From contig CAYJLC010000001.1 in the NCBI GenBank assembly GCA_964370735.1, positions 93,705-157,704 on the forward strand: a stretch of 64,000 nucleotides of DNA, given 5' to 3'. Each line of letters starts with the position of its first letter. Within the stretch, counting starts at the first letter, position 1. Source of the stretch: CAYJLC01 sp964370735. Lineage in GTDB: Bacteria; Bacillota; Clostridia; Oscillospirales; Butyricicoccaceae. The notes below the pieces were generated by a model. That model ran no database searches. It saw nothing but the letters and a program-made list of their open reading frames with translations, and was not told the origin of the DNA. Position numbers and translations under genes: made by a program. Below, piece by piece: positions 51,321-58,954 of the stretch.

Positions 51321-52691
51321 TTAGCTTAGTTTTTCATCGATGATTTGTTTCTGTGTTTCTGTCATTTCAGTAGAAAATGAAAAATTTATCTCGACGATTT
51401 TATCATCATACACCAAAATATAGTCGTTGTGACGCTTAAAAACTATGTCAGCACTAAATGCATCTTCGGTAGTAAAATTCCATTGTTCTGTGTAAATATG
51501 AAGGTCTAAAAGTTCATTTAAGACTAAATCTAGGACGAAACTAAAATTGCTTTCATAGATTATGTAGTCAAAATCCTTTGTGCCAGAAGCAGGGTCCGCT
51601 GGCGAAGATTGTATGTAATGGTTTGTTGATAATAAAAAGCTACTTTCTTCTCTTGCTTTATAAGAATAGTCTGGAAAAACAATTTCAGGGTAGATGTCTT
51701 CAATTTTTAGTGGGATTTCATCGTCATAAATAGGAAAATTAGATGAAAAAGGCGGATTTTTGACATATCTAACAGGTCTATTATCACCAGATATAAATAA
51801 TTGGTCAGGGAATAGCACTATTGCAGTTGTTAAAAGGCTTAGGCTTGAAAAACAAATGATTACATATAATAAAATAGAAAAAAACTTGTTTTTTCGTGCA
51901 GAAAAGTTCATTTTCTTAAACATTTTGATTAAAAAATTAAATGCAATAATTAATATGATAGGCAAACTGATAACTAATAAGCAGAAAATGGGATTTATTA
52001 AGGTTTGTAAATTGATAATATTCAAAATTGAAATTATCGATATTAAAGTCAATAAAGAAAGAAGCACGAAAGTATATATTTTGCTGTTGTTTTTGGCTAT
52101 TTCACCAGTGAGATTAAGTGACTTTTCAGTTTTATTTCGCCATATAAAATGCGAGATTAGCATATAAGAATAAACAATAACAATTAATAAATTTGTGAAA
52201 AATGGGAGTATTAAGCTTAAATTTGACAGAGAATTAATTGGGCTGATAGAAAAACTCGCAATATTCATGATTGCAGACAAAGAAAAGATACAAATCATCA
52301 TAATATATAAAGGGAGTTGTTGTTTTTTTATGCATTGTTTAATATTTTCAAACTTTTCACGCTCATCTGTGTCAAAAGGGACTGGGTTATCGTCGTAATT
52401 TATGAAAATTTGGACTTGATTTAGCTCGTGCACTAAATTCCAACCAGAAACTTCGGCATAATCTATTAATATTTGCTGATTTTGCGTTAGAGAAGAATTA
52501 AAGACAGAGCCTTCTTTCGAAAAATTCACTGAATATTTCACCTTTCTAGGTGTATCTTTTCTAAAATGCCAAAAGAAAGTGCCGATTTTTTCTAAAAATA
52601 AACCTTCACTCGCGTATTTTTCTAATTTTTCTTCTAAAGCTTGATATCTTTCATAAGAAAAAGGCATAATTTTTTTAACTATTTTTTTCAT
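51321..52691 (-). CDS. DUF2812 membrane protein
   Basis: A 456-residue protein with an N-terminal soluble DUF2812-like domain (SYERYQALEEKLEKYASEGLF, split here as YERYQALEEKLEKYA; GTFFWHFRKDTPRKVKYSV; AEVSGWNLVHELNQVQIF), then four to five helices (about 130-305) and a C-terminal soluble tail. DUF2812 genes are commonly paired with PadR regulators, as here (3-bp gap). The function is unknown; a membrane-stress or antimicrobial response is a guess from the family context. Confidence 0.85.
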   Translation of the reverse strand: MKKIVKKIMPFSYERYQALEEKLEKYASEGLFLEKIGTFFWHFRKDTPRKVKYSVNFSKEGSVFNSSLTQNQQILIDYAEVSGWNLVHELNQVQIFINYDDNPVPFDTDEREKFENIKQCIKKQQLPLYIMMICIFSLSAIMNIASFSISPINSLSNLSLILPFFTNLLIVIVYSYMLISHFIWRNKTEKSLNLTGEIAKNNSKIYTFVLLSLLTLISIISILNIINLQTLINPIFCLLVISLPIILIIAFNFLIKMFKKMNFSARKNKFFSILLYVIICFSSLSLLTTAIVLFPDQLFISGDNRPVRYVKNPPFSSNFPIYDDEIPLKIEDIYPEIVFPDYSYKAREESSFLLSTNHYIQSSPADPASGTKDFDYIIYESNFSFVLDLVLNELLDLHIYTEQWNFTTEDAFSADIVFKRHNDYILVYDDKIVEINFSFSTEMTETQKQIIDEKLS

Positions 52692-52694
52692 AAC

Positions 52695-53006
52695 CTAACC
52701 TCCAATTAAAATTTCATAATCATCTTTTAGCGTTGATAGTCTTTCGTATTCTTTTTTCAGCATATCTTTGCCGAGTTGCGTGATTATATAACTTTTTCGC
52801 CTGTTTTCGACCTTAGTTTCTAAAATCAACTCTTCGGAAACAAAATTATCAAGCAAACTATATAGCGTCCCAGGTCCGATTGATATGCGATTTTTTGTTA
52901 AATCTGAAACTTTTTTCATAATATCAACACCACAGCACTCGTCGTTTAGACAGATTAAAATATAAAACATCTGTTCAGTTAGCGTTTTAAATTTTTCTCT
53001 AGGCAT
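52695..53006 (-). CDS. PadR-family transcriptional regulator
   Basis: A 103-residue winged-helix repressor with LTEQMFYILICLNDECCGVDI, split as LTEQMFYILICL and CGVDIMKKVSD, then the recognition part RISIGPGTLYSLLDNFV and wing ESIL-type ENRRKSYIITQLGKDML. It lies first in an operon with a DUF2812 protein and should repress its own promoter through TATCGAT-type sites (53031-53106). Start at 53006; upstream codons carry no PadR similarity. Confidence 0.93.
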   Translation of the reverse strand: MPREKFKTLTEQMFYILICLNDECCGVDIMKKVSDLTKNRISIGPGTLYSLLDNFVSEELILETKVENRRKSYIITQLGKDMLKKEYERLSTLKDDYEILIGG

Positions 53007-53030
53007 TATGTCACCAGCTTTCTAATATTG

Positions 53031-53113
53031 AATATCGATATTTCTGTTTAAAATAAAATATCGTTTATCGATAATTGTATTTACATTATAACATCGATTA
53101 TCGATACTGTCAA
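53031..53113 (-). promoter_or_regulatory. PadR operon promoter with three TATCGAT-type operator sites
   Basis: On the minus strand, TTGACA (53108-53113) and TATAAT (53085-53090) are perfect and 17 bp apart. ATCGATTATCGAT (53093-53105) fills the spacer. Two further copies, ATATCG...ATCGATAAT (53058-53075) and the palindrome AATATCGATATT (53031-53042), lie in the early transcribed region. Their spacing and symmetry fit a self-repressing PadR protein. Confidence 0.75.
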
Positions 53114-53169
53114 TAATTATAAGGAAATAAAATACAATTAAGTTTCAGTTTACAAAATTTTAAAAAATG

Positions 53170-53198
53170 TTGAAAAACGCAATTAAATATGGTAAAAT
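53170..53198 (+). promoter_or_regulatory. Promoter of the LRR-SLH gene
   Basis: TTGAAA (53170-53175) and TAAAAT (53193-53198), 17 bp apart, 28 bp before the ATG. Confidence 0.65.
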
Positions 53199-53225
53199 GA
53201 AGTAAATAACTTTAAGGAGTAAATT

Positions 53226-55175
53226 ATGAAAAAGACTTGTACTATACTTGCAACATTATTCGCGTTTACCTTGCTTCCGATAGGCGTAAATGCAGAAAAT
53301 GACGATTACTACGATAAAGATGAAAATAAATCGTGGGTGACGGTTTCTGGCGTTGAAAACGGAAAAATTTTATTCGATTTCGATGACGGAGAGGTTGTCG
53401 ACGTTGAAGAAACAATAACTAAATTCCATCTTCCTAAGGAAATTAACGGAGTGGTTGTCGACGACTTAGCTTCTAGACTTTTCGAAAAAAGTGAGAATTT
53501 AACAAGCGTTTCTATACCTGGAACTGTTGAAGAAATTCCTATGGCTGCATTCGCACATTGCTCGAATTTAACGTCTGTGACACTTGAAGAAGGTGTTGAA
53601 GAAATCTCAATCAGTGCATTTTATAATACGCCGAGCCTAAAAACAGTTAATTTACCTAGCACATTGGATGACATCGGAAACACTGCCTTTGGCCTTACAG
53701 GTGTTGAGGATTTTGTAATTCCAAATGGGGTAGACGAGCTTGGAGATATGGTTTTCTACGGTAGCAAAAGTATGAAAACATTAACAATACCAGCGTCTGT
53801 TACTGAAATTGGCGATAATTTAGTGTGGCAAAACTCAAAACTTACCGATATTTACTACGGTGGTACTGCTGAAATGTGGAAAGCCATCGAAATCGACAGC
53901 GAAAATGGCCAGCTTTATCAAGCGACTTTGCATAATGTTGACGGTGATGAATTCACATCAGATATCACAGGCGAAGGTCAAACTGGTTGGATTACAGTAG
54001 AAGGAATTGACAACGCAAGAATTCTATACGATTCAAAAAATGGCAAAATTCTTGAAGTTGAATCAACTGTTACAAAAGCGCATATTCCACGAGTAATAAA
54101 CGGCACAAAAGTTACTGAAATCGCAAATGGGCTTTTCTCAGAAAAAGATGAGCTTAAAAGCGTAGTTGTTCCTGGAACTATCGAAAAAATTCCGCTTGGT
54201 GCATTTGCAAATTGTGGAGATTTAGAATATATCGCTATCGAAGAGGGTGTTTTAGAAATTCAAACGAGTGCATTTTATGGTGCAGAGGACTTAGAAACTC
54301 TAATTTTACCAAATAGCCTTAAAACTATCGGAAATACTGCTTTTGGACTAATGGGAGTAGAAGAACTTACTATTCCTGAGGGCGTAGAAACAATTGGTGA
54401 GTTAGCGTTTTATGGTAGCGATGATTTAGAAATCGTATCTTTACCATCTACTTTGAAATCAATAAGCCACAAAATTTTATGGCAGTGCTCTGAAATTGAA
54501 GTTATAAACTATAACGGTACAGAAGCGATGTGGAACGCAATTTCAATCGACTCTAATAACAAAGAATTACTTAATGCAGACATAAAACTTTCTGACGGTA
54601 GCATTATTAAAACAGATGTAAATGAGCTTGCTGGAAACCCTAGTTCTTGGGCTGACAAAGAAATAGCAGAGGCTGACAAAGTAGGTTTGGTTATTATTTT
54701 ATCTGATGTTCCAAAATTCACAGATGACATTACGCGTGAGCAATTTGCAGAAGTTATTGTAAATATGGTTGAAATTTCAACAGGAAAAGAAATTGTAGCG
54801 AAACAAAATCCATTTACAGACACGAATAATGAAGATGTAGTAAAAGCGTATTCAATCGGAGTTATAACGGGCACTAGTGCGACTACATTCAACCCAGAAG
54901 GCAAAACAAATCGTGAGCAAATTGCGACTATGATTTATCGTGCGGCTATGTACATCGCTGAAAATGGTGGCGCAAATATCTTTACAATTCCGAGTGATGA
55001 CATCGACGATTTCGACGATGGCGACGATGTTTCTGATTGGGCAAAAGATGCAGTTACTGCTCTAAGTGCAAATGGAATTATGGAAGGAACTTCTGAAAAA
55101 AGCCTTTCTCCGAAAAATGAAGCAACAGTTGAGCAAAGTATTTTACTTATTTATCGTATGTTTACACTAGCATAA
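53226..55175 (+). CDS. BspA-like leucine-rich-repeat surface protein with SLH domains
   Basis: A 649-residue secreted protein. Signal peptide 1-24 ends VNAEN. Two homologous about 220-residue units follow (about 35-240 and 257-460), each beginning WVTVSGVENGKILFD or WITVEGIDNARILYD, containing five to six BspA-type repeats (for example LTSVSIPGTVEEIPMAAF) and ending in an IYYGGTAEMWKAIEID or INYNGTEAMWNAISID block. The C-terminal part holds SLH-type repeats (ITREQFAEVIVNMVE, NREQIATMIYRAAMY, DWAKDAVTALSANGIMEGT) that would tie it to the cell wall. It may bind surfaces or host ligands. One-gene unit. Confidence 0.9.
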   Translation: MKKTCTILATLFAFTLLPIGVNAENDDYYDKDENKSWVTVSGVENGKILFDFDDGEVVDVEETITKFHLPKEINGVVVDDLASRLFEKSENLTSVSIPGTVEEIPMAAFAHCSNLTSVTLEEGVEEISISAFYNTPSLKTVNLPSTLDDIGNTAFGLTGVEDFVIPNGVDELGDMVFYGSKSMKTLTIPASVTEIGDNLVWQNSKLTDIYYGGTAEMWKAIEIDSENGQLYQATLHNVDGDEFTSDITGEGQTGWITVEGIDNARILYDSKNGKILEVESTVTKAHIPRVINGTKVTEIANGLFSEKDELKSVVVPGTIEKIPLGAFANCGDLEYIAIEEGVLEIQTSAFYGAEDLETLILPNSLKTIGNTAFGLMGVEELTIPEGVETIGELAFYGSDDLEIVSLPSTLKSISHKILWQCSEIEVINYNGTEAMWNAISIDSNNKELLNADIKLSDGSIIKTDVNELAGNPSSWADKEIAEADKVGLVIILSDVPKFTDDITREQFAEVIVNMVEISTGKEIVAKQNPFTDTNNEDVVKAYSIGVITGTSATTFNPEGKTNREQIATMIYRAAMYIAENGGANIFTIPSDDIDDFDDGDDVSDWAKDAVTALSANGIMEGTSEKSLSPKNEATVEQSILLIYRMFTLA

Positions 55176-55179
55176 TTTG

Positions 55180-55207
55180 AAAAACTCTGTTTCGGCAGAG
55201 TTTTTTT
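55180..55207 (+). terminator. Terminator of the LRR-SLH gene
   Basis: AAAACTCTG/CAGAGTTTT stem with loop TTTCGG (about 55181-55204) and a T-run. Confidence 0.9.
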
Positions 55208-55262
55208 ATGCCTGCATATAACAATATATTTTGGCTTATAATTATATATAGAAAAACAGTGC

Positions 55263-55291
55263 TAGACAAAGCTTTGTTTATGTGTTACAAT
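55263..55291 (+). promoter_or_regulatory. Candidate promoter of rnj
   Basis: TAGACA (55263-55268) and TACAAT (55286-55291), 17 bp apart. The leader would be about 110 nt with no clear hairpin. Confidence 0.55.
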
Positions 55292-55408
55292 GAGAGTAGT
55301 ATTCTTGTTAATACTTATATTGCGTAGTCGTTTTATCGGACTTAAACTAACTAGATTTTATAGTGTTTGTATATAAAAATTATTTATGAAAGGAATATTT
55401 AAAATTTA

Positions 55409-57067
55409 ATGACTGAAAAACTGAAAATTATACCTCTAGGTGGCCTTAACGAAATCGGAAAAAATATGACGGTTATCGAGTATGGCGAAGACATTATCGT
55501 TGTCGACTGTGGACTGGCTTTTCCAGATAACGATATGCTAGGGGTAGACCTTGTTATACCTGATATAACATACCTTAGAAGAAATGCTAAGAAAATTCGT
55601 GGCATTTTTATTACCCATGCCCATGAGGACCACATAGGAGCTTTGCCTTATGTGTTAAAAGAACTTCATGTGCCTGTTTATTGTACAAAGCTTGCAGCGG
55701 GTTTAATCACAAACAAGCTTGCCGAACATAAACTGCAAAGAAGAACGAAGTTATATCGTGTAAGACGTGGCGAAACTATCAAAACTGGTTGTTTTAGCGT
55801 GGAATTTATCGCAACAAATCACTCAATCCCTGATAGCGTAGCTTTTGCAATAACAACTCCTTTAGGCGTTGTGGTTCATACAGGTGACTTTAAAATTGAC
55901 ACAACACCGGTAGCCTCTGAAACTATAAACCTAACTCGCTTTGGCGAACTTGGAAATCAAGGTGTATTAGCACTTTTATCCGACTCAACAAACGCAGAGA
56001 GACCAGGATTTGCAGCTTCTGAAAAGACAGTAGGACAAGGGCTTGATGCTCAATTTAAAAACTGTGACAAGCGAATTATTGTAGCGACTTTTGCATCGAA
56101 TATTTACAGAATGCAACAAATTATGGACGCTGCACAAAGATATGGCAGAAAAGTTGCTGTATCAGGCAGAAGTATGGAAAATACACTTGCTGTTGCAACT
56201 GAACTTGGATATATTAAAGTGCCAAAAGACATTCTAATCTCACTAAATGAAGTTAGAAAATTCCCTAAAAATCAAGTTGTAATTATAACAACAGGCTCTC
56301 AAGGGGAAACTATGTCTGCTCTTTCTAGAATGGCATCTTCTTCTCATAGACAAATCGAAGTAGGGGAAGGCGACAAAATTTTAATCGCAGCATCTCCTAT
56401 ACCTGGCAATGAAAAACCTGTTTACAATTTAATAAATGAATTATTTAGAAAAGGTGCTGAGGTTGTCTATGAAAAAATGGCAGAAATGCACGTTTCTGGA
56501 CATGCATATCGTGAAGAACTTAAAATCATGTTAAGCCTTGTTCGTCCGAAATATTTCATTCCAGCACATGGCGAATATCGTCATTTAAAAATGCATGGTG
56601 AACTTGCAGAAAGTGTTGGTGTAAATCCGAAAAATATCTTTATAACAGATATCGGTCGCCCAGTTGAATTTACAAAAAATACAGCAAAACTTGGAAAACT
56701 AGTTCCTGCTGGAAAAGTTTTAGTAGACGGACTAGGAATTGGCGATGTTGGTGCAGCTGTATTGCGTGATAGAAAAATACTTGCAGAAGATGGTGTAATC
56801 ATCGTAGCATTTGCAGTGGATACAAAAAAAGGAACAATTGTAACAGGACCTGATATTGTATCGCGTGGATTTATTTTCGTAAAAAATGCAGAAGATTTAA
56901 TGCAAGGATTAAAAAGTGAAGCACAGAAATCTATTCTTAAAAGTTTAGAAAACAAAGTTAAAGATTGGACACAAATTAAAAATAATGTAAAAAATGATTT
57001 GTCAGAATATTTATACAGAACAACAAAAAGAAGTCCAATGATTTTACCAATCATCATGGATTTGTAA
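55409..57067 (+). CDS. rnj: Ribonuclease J (complete catalytic site)
   Basis: A metallo-beta-lactamase/beta-CASP endo- and 5'-exoribonuclease for mRNA turnover and rRNA processing. The 552-residue protein has IIPLGGLNEIGKN, the metal motif H70-A-H-E-D74-H75 (THAHEDHIG), NHSIPDSVAF, HTGDFKID, LLSDSTNAERPG, the beta-CASP residues TGSQGE and HVSGHAYREEL, and H387 in PAHGEYRHL. All metal ligands are present. The only start is the ATG at 55409, because a TAA lies in frame seven bases upstream; the AAAGGA is 14 nt away, an unusually long gap. A second, degenerate copy lies at 62641. Confidence 0.95.
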   Translation: MTEKLKIIPLGGLNEIGKNMTVIEYGEDIIVVDCGLAFPDNDMLGVDLVIPDITYLRRNAKKIRGIFITHAHEDHIGALPYVLKELHVPVYCTKLAAGLITNKLAEHKLQRRTKLYRVRRGETIKTGCFSVEFIATNHSIPDSVAFAITTPLGVVVHTGDFKIDTTPVASETINLTRFGELGNQGVLALLSDSTNAERPGFAASEKTVGQGLDAQFKNCDKRIIVATFASNIYRMQQIMDAAQRYGRKVAVSGRSMENTLAVATELGYIKVPKDILISLNEVRKFPKNQVVIITTGSQGETMSALSRMASSSHRQIEVGEGDKILIAASPIPGNEKPVYNLINELFRKGAEVVYEKMAEMHVSGHAYREELKIMLSLVRPKYFIPAHGEYRHLKMHGELAESVGVNPKNIFITDIGRPVEFTKNTAKLGKLVPAGKVLVDGLGIGDVGAAVLRDRKILAEDGVIIVAFAVDTKKGTIVTGPDIVSRGFIFVKNAEDLMQGLKSEAQKSILKSLENKVKDWTQIKNNVKNDLSEYLYRTTKRSPMILPIIMDL

Positions 57068-57106
57068 AAATAATACAGTAATTTAAAAAAACAAACACAT
57101 AAAATT

Positions 57107-57139
57107 AAAGCAGTGGCTAAAAAAGTCACTGCTTTATTA
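57107..57139 (+). terminator. Terminator-like hairpin after rnj
   Basis: AAAGCAGTG/CACTGCTTT (57107-57115, 57127-57135) followed by ATTAT; moderate strength. Confidence 0.7.
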
Positions 57140-57155
57140 TAAATAAGGAGAAATT

Positions 57156-57821
57156 ATGAAAAAATCTACAAAAAAAACAATAATTGCATGGTCGCTTGCT
57201 GTTTTATACGGTATAATTGTAACAATTGTGTTTAGACTATTTAATGCAGAGCCAGAATATATGTTATATGCATTTGTGTCAGTTGGTGTTATAGGCATAA
57301 TATATACAATGCAAAATAAACAATATCGCAAATTTTTAAATGAATTAAAATCAATAAATTCATTATTTGAACAAAAGAAATTCGAAGAATATATTGAAAA
57401 AAATACAGCATTATTAGAAATGAATGATTCAAATCAAGCCGAGGCTATTGTAAATTTAAACATAACAGAGGCTTATTTAAAAATGAATGAGTTTGACAAA
57501 GCAAAGGAAACACTTGAGAAATTAAATCCTAAAAAAATCCATGGACAATTAAAAACTTTTTATTATGCAAAAGAAACATACTATTATTTCTGTAAAAATG
57601 AGTATAAAAAAGCATTAGAAAATATGGAATTACATAGCAGTAGATTTGCAAAAATGCTTAAATCAGAAACATTTGGTGCCCATGTGGCATTGTTATATGC
57701 ATTTGATTTTATTGCAAATAAAGATAAGAAAAAAGCATCTGACATTTTAGATGATATGAAAGAACATACAAAAGGTTTAGAAGAAGAAATTGCTGTATTA
57801 GAAAAAGTAATTAGGAGTTAA
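57156..57821 (+). CDS. Membrane-anchored TPR-like protein of unknown function
   Basis: A 221-residue protein with two N-terminal helices (about 8-28 and 35-52) and a cytoplasmic or outside helical domain. The latter has TPR-type periodicity: EAIVNLNITEAYLKMNEFDKAKETL (split as AIVNLNITEAYLKMNEFDKA), YYAKETYYYFCKNEYKKALE and KKASDILDDMKEH. It probably mediates protein contacts. AAGGAG precedes the ATG. It starts soon after rnj and is 2 bp before an MGMT-family gene. Confidence 0.78.
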   Translation: MKKSTKKTIIAWSLAVLYGIIVTIVFRLFNAEPEYMLYAFVSVGVIGIIYTMQNKQYRKFLNELKSINSLFEQKKFEEYIEKNTALLEMNDSNQAEAIVNLNITEAYLKMNEFDKAKETLEKLNPKKIHGQLKTFYYAKETYYYFCKNEYKKALENMELHSSRFAKMLKSETFGAHVALLYAFDFIANKDKKKASDILDDMKEHTKGLEEEIAVLEKVIRS

Positions 57822-57823
57822 AC

Positions 57824-58129
57824 ATGTCTTTTTATGATAAAGTTTATGAAATAGTAAAGAAAATTCCAAAAGGAAACGTCGCAACTTATGGACAAATAGC
57901 ATTTTTATGTGGGTCACCAAAAGCATCAAGAGCAGTAGGGTATGCATTACATGCAAATCCAGACCCAGAAAATATACCTTGCCATAGAGTTGTAAATCGC
58001 GAAGGAAACCTAGCAAAAGCCTTTGTTTTTGGAGGCATAAACGAACAACGTATAAGACTTGAAAACGAGGGAATAATATTTTATGAGGACGAAAAAGTAG
58101 ACCTCGAAAAATATATTTGGAAAAATTAA
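57824..58129 (+). CDS. MGMT-family (alkyltransferase) protein
   Basis: A 101-residue stand-alone version of the O6-alkylguanine-DNA methyltransferase C-terminal domain. It has KIPKGNVATYGQIAFLCGSP, SRAVGYALHANP and the active-site motif IPCHRVVNREG, with the reactive cysteine kept. The arginine finger/helix-turn-helix part is recognisable. True MGMT enzymes of about 160 residues carry an extra N-terminal domain; this short form is like YbaZ/Atl proteins but, unlike Atl1, has cysteine rather than tryptophan. It may repair or flag alkylated guanine. Confidence 0.9.
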   Translation: MSFYDKVYEIVKKIPKGNVATYGQIAFLCGSPKASRAVGYALHANPDPENIPCHRVVNREGNLAKAFVFGGINEQRIRLENEGIIFYEDEKVDLEKYIWKN

Positions 58130-58137
58130 AAAAATGC

Positions 58138-58166
58138 TTGACATTATATCTTAGATGTGTTATTAT
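58138..58166 (+). promoter_or_regulatory. Promoter of the tRNA cluster
   Basis: TTGACA (58138-58143) and TATTAT (58161-58166), 17 bp apart. Confidence 0.8.
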
Positions 58167-58196
58167 ATATGAGTACCACAAATGAGGTATAAACAG

Positions 58197-58273
<77 letters not shown>

Positions 58274-58281
58274 TTTTTTTA

Positions 58282-58357
58282 GGTCCCGTAGTGTAGCGGT
58301 TATCACGCTTGCCTGTCACGCAAGAGATCGCCGGTTCGAACCCGGTCGGGACCGCCA
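58282..58357 (+). tRNA. tRNA-Asp (GTC)
   Basis: A 76-nt cloverleaf with acceptor GGTCCCG/CGGGACC, anticodon GTC in TTGCCTGTCACGCAA, and encoded CCA. Confidence 0.96.
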
Positions 58358-58360
58358 TTT

Positions 58361-58436
58361 GGCTTCATAGCTCAGTCGGCAGAGCAGAGGACTGAAAATC
58401 CTTGTGTCGCAAGTTCAATTCTTGCTGGAGCCACCA
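58361..58436 (+). tRNA. tRNA-Phe (GAA)
   Basis: A 76-nt cloverleaf with acceptor GGCTTCA/TGGAGCC, anticodon GAA in GGACTGAAAATCC, and encoded CCA. It lies 3 bp after tRNA-Asp. Confidence 0.96.
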
Positions 58437-58450
58437 GAAGAAAAATAAAT

Positions 58451-58473
58451 CACAACTAAGTTGTGTTTTTTTT
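58451..58473 (+). terminator. Terminator of the tRNA cluster
   Basis: CACAAC/GTTGTG with loop TAA (58451-58465) and eight T residues. Confidence 0.88.
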
Positions 58474-58514
58474 GTACATAAAATGTAAATCAGAAAAAAT
58501 ATTATAAAAAAATA

Positions 58515-58543
58515 TTGATAATTATTTTAACAACTGATATAAT
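58515..58543 (+). promoter_or_regulatory. Promoter of the short leader before spoVS
   Basis: TTGATA (58515-58520) and TATAAT (58538-58543), 17 bp apart. Confidence 0.75.
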
Positions 58544-58547
58544 TTTA

Positions 58548-58608
58548 TTGTCAGATGAAGTTATGTCTGATGAAGTTGGCAATCCGCTGGTATAGGGATT
58601 GTTTTTTT
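58548..58608 (+). ncRNA. Short terminated leader RNA, possibly with a leader peptide, upstream of spoVS
   Basis: A transcript from near 58550 would meet a terminator, CAATCC/GGATTG (58580-58585, 58596-58601) plus seven T residues, after about 60 nt. Before it, GATGAAGTT occurs twice (58554-58562, 58569-58577), 15 nt apart. Read from TTG 58548 or ATG 58563, the stretch encodes LSDEV-MSDEV-GNPLV and stops at TAG 58593-58595 in the loop of the hairpin. There is no Shine-Dalgarno, so translation is doubtful. It looks like an attenuator or a small RNA. Confidence 0.55.
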
Positions 58609-58664
58609 ATTTTTGTAATAAAATATAAAATAATAAAGTATATTTTATTAGGAGGCAAAAATAT

Positions 58665-58919
58665 ATGTTGAAAGTTTCGTCAAAATCAAATCCGACTAAA
58701 GTAGCGGGTGCAATAGCAAGTATTTTTAGAGATGAAAAAAAAGTTGAAATACAAACAATAGGTGCAGGTTCACTTAATCAAGCAATAAAAGCGGTAGCAA
58801 TAGCTAGAGGTTTTCTAGCACCAACAGGAGACAATATAGTTATGATACCAGCATTTAGTGAAGTAAATATATATGGAGAAGTAAAAACTGCAATGAAATT
58901 ATATATAGAGGCTAAGTAG
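58665..58919 (+). CDS. spoVS: Stage V sporulation protein S
   Basis: An 84-residue small DNA/RNA-binding-type regulator (Alba-like fold). It matches the very conserved family: LKVSSKSNPTKVAGAIAS, EIQTIGAGSLNQAIKAVAIA, RGFLAPTGDNIVMIPAF and IYGEVKTAMKL. In Bacillus it affects septation and spore coat stages. AGGAGGC precedes the ATG. A terminator follows at once, so it is the only gene of its unit, controlled by the short leader upstream or by a weak promoter within 58609-58650. Confidence 0.95.
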   Translation: MLKVSSKSNPTKVAGAIASIFRDEKKVEIQTIGAGSLNQAIKAVAIARGFLAPTGDNIVMIPAFSEVNIYGEVKTAMKLYIEAK

Positions 58920-58930
58920 CCTTTTTTTTT
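58909..58930 (+). terminator. Terminator of spoVS
   Basis: AGGCTA/TAGCCT (58909-58922) overlaps the stop codon and is followed by a T-run. Confidence 0.88.
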
Positions 58931-58931
58931 A

Positions 58932-58954
58932 TAAAAAAAAGCACAATTATGTGC
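58932..58954 (-). terminator. Terminator of the tail-anchored protein gene
   Basis: On the minus strand GCACATAATTGTGC (58954-58941) followed by a T-run; it overlaps the stop codon of the gene. Confidence 0.75.

Noticed and set aside
51760..52167. 135-codon plus-strand frame inside the DUF2812 gene
   Set aside because: Lies wholly within the membrane-segment coding region of the opposite strand, with no start signal.
56581..57129. 182-codon open frame opposite the end of rnj
   Set aside because: It is an antisense shadow of a strongly conserved coding region and terminator; Ser/Thr/Phe-rich low-quality translation.
57824..58129. Atl1-type inactive alkyltransferase-like protein
   Set aside because: The PCHR cysteine is present, whereas Atl proteins have it replaced, so activity cannot be ruled out.
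57798..58181. 127-codon minus-strand frame across the MGMT-family gene and the tRNA promoter
   Set aside because: Would overlap a conserved gene and the promoter; His/Leu/Phe-rich shadow translation.
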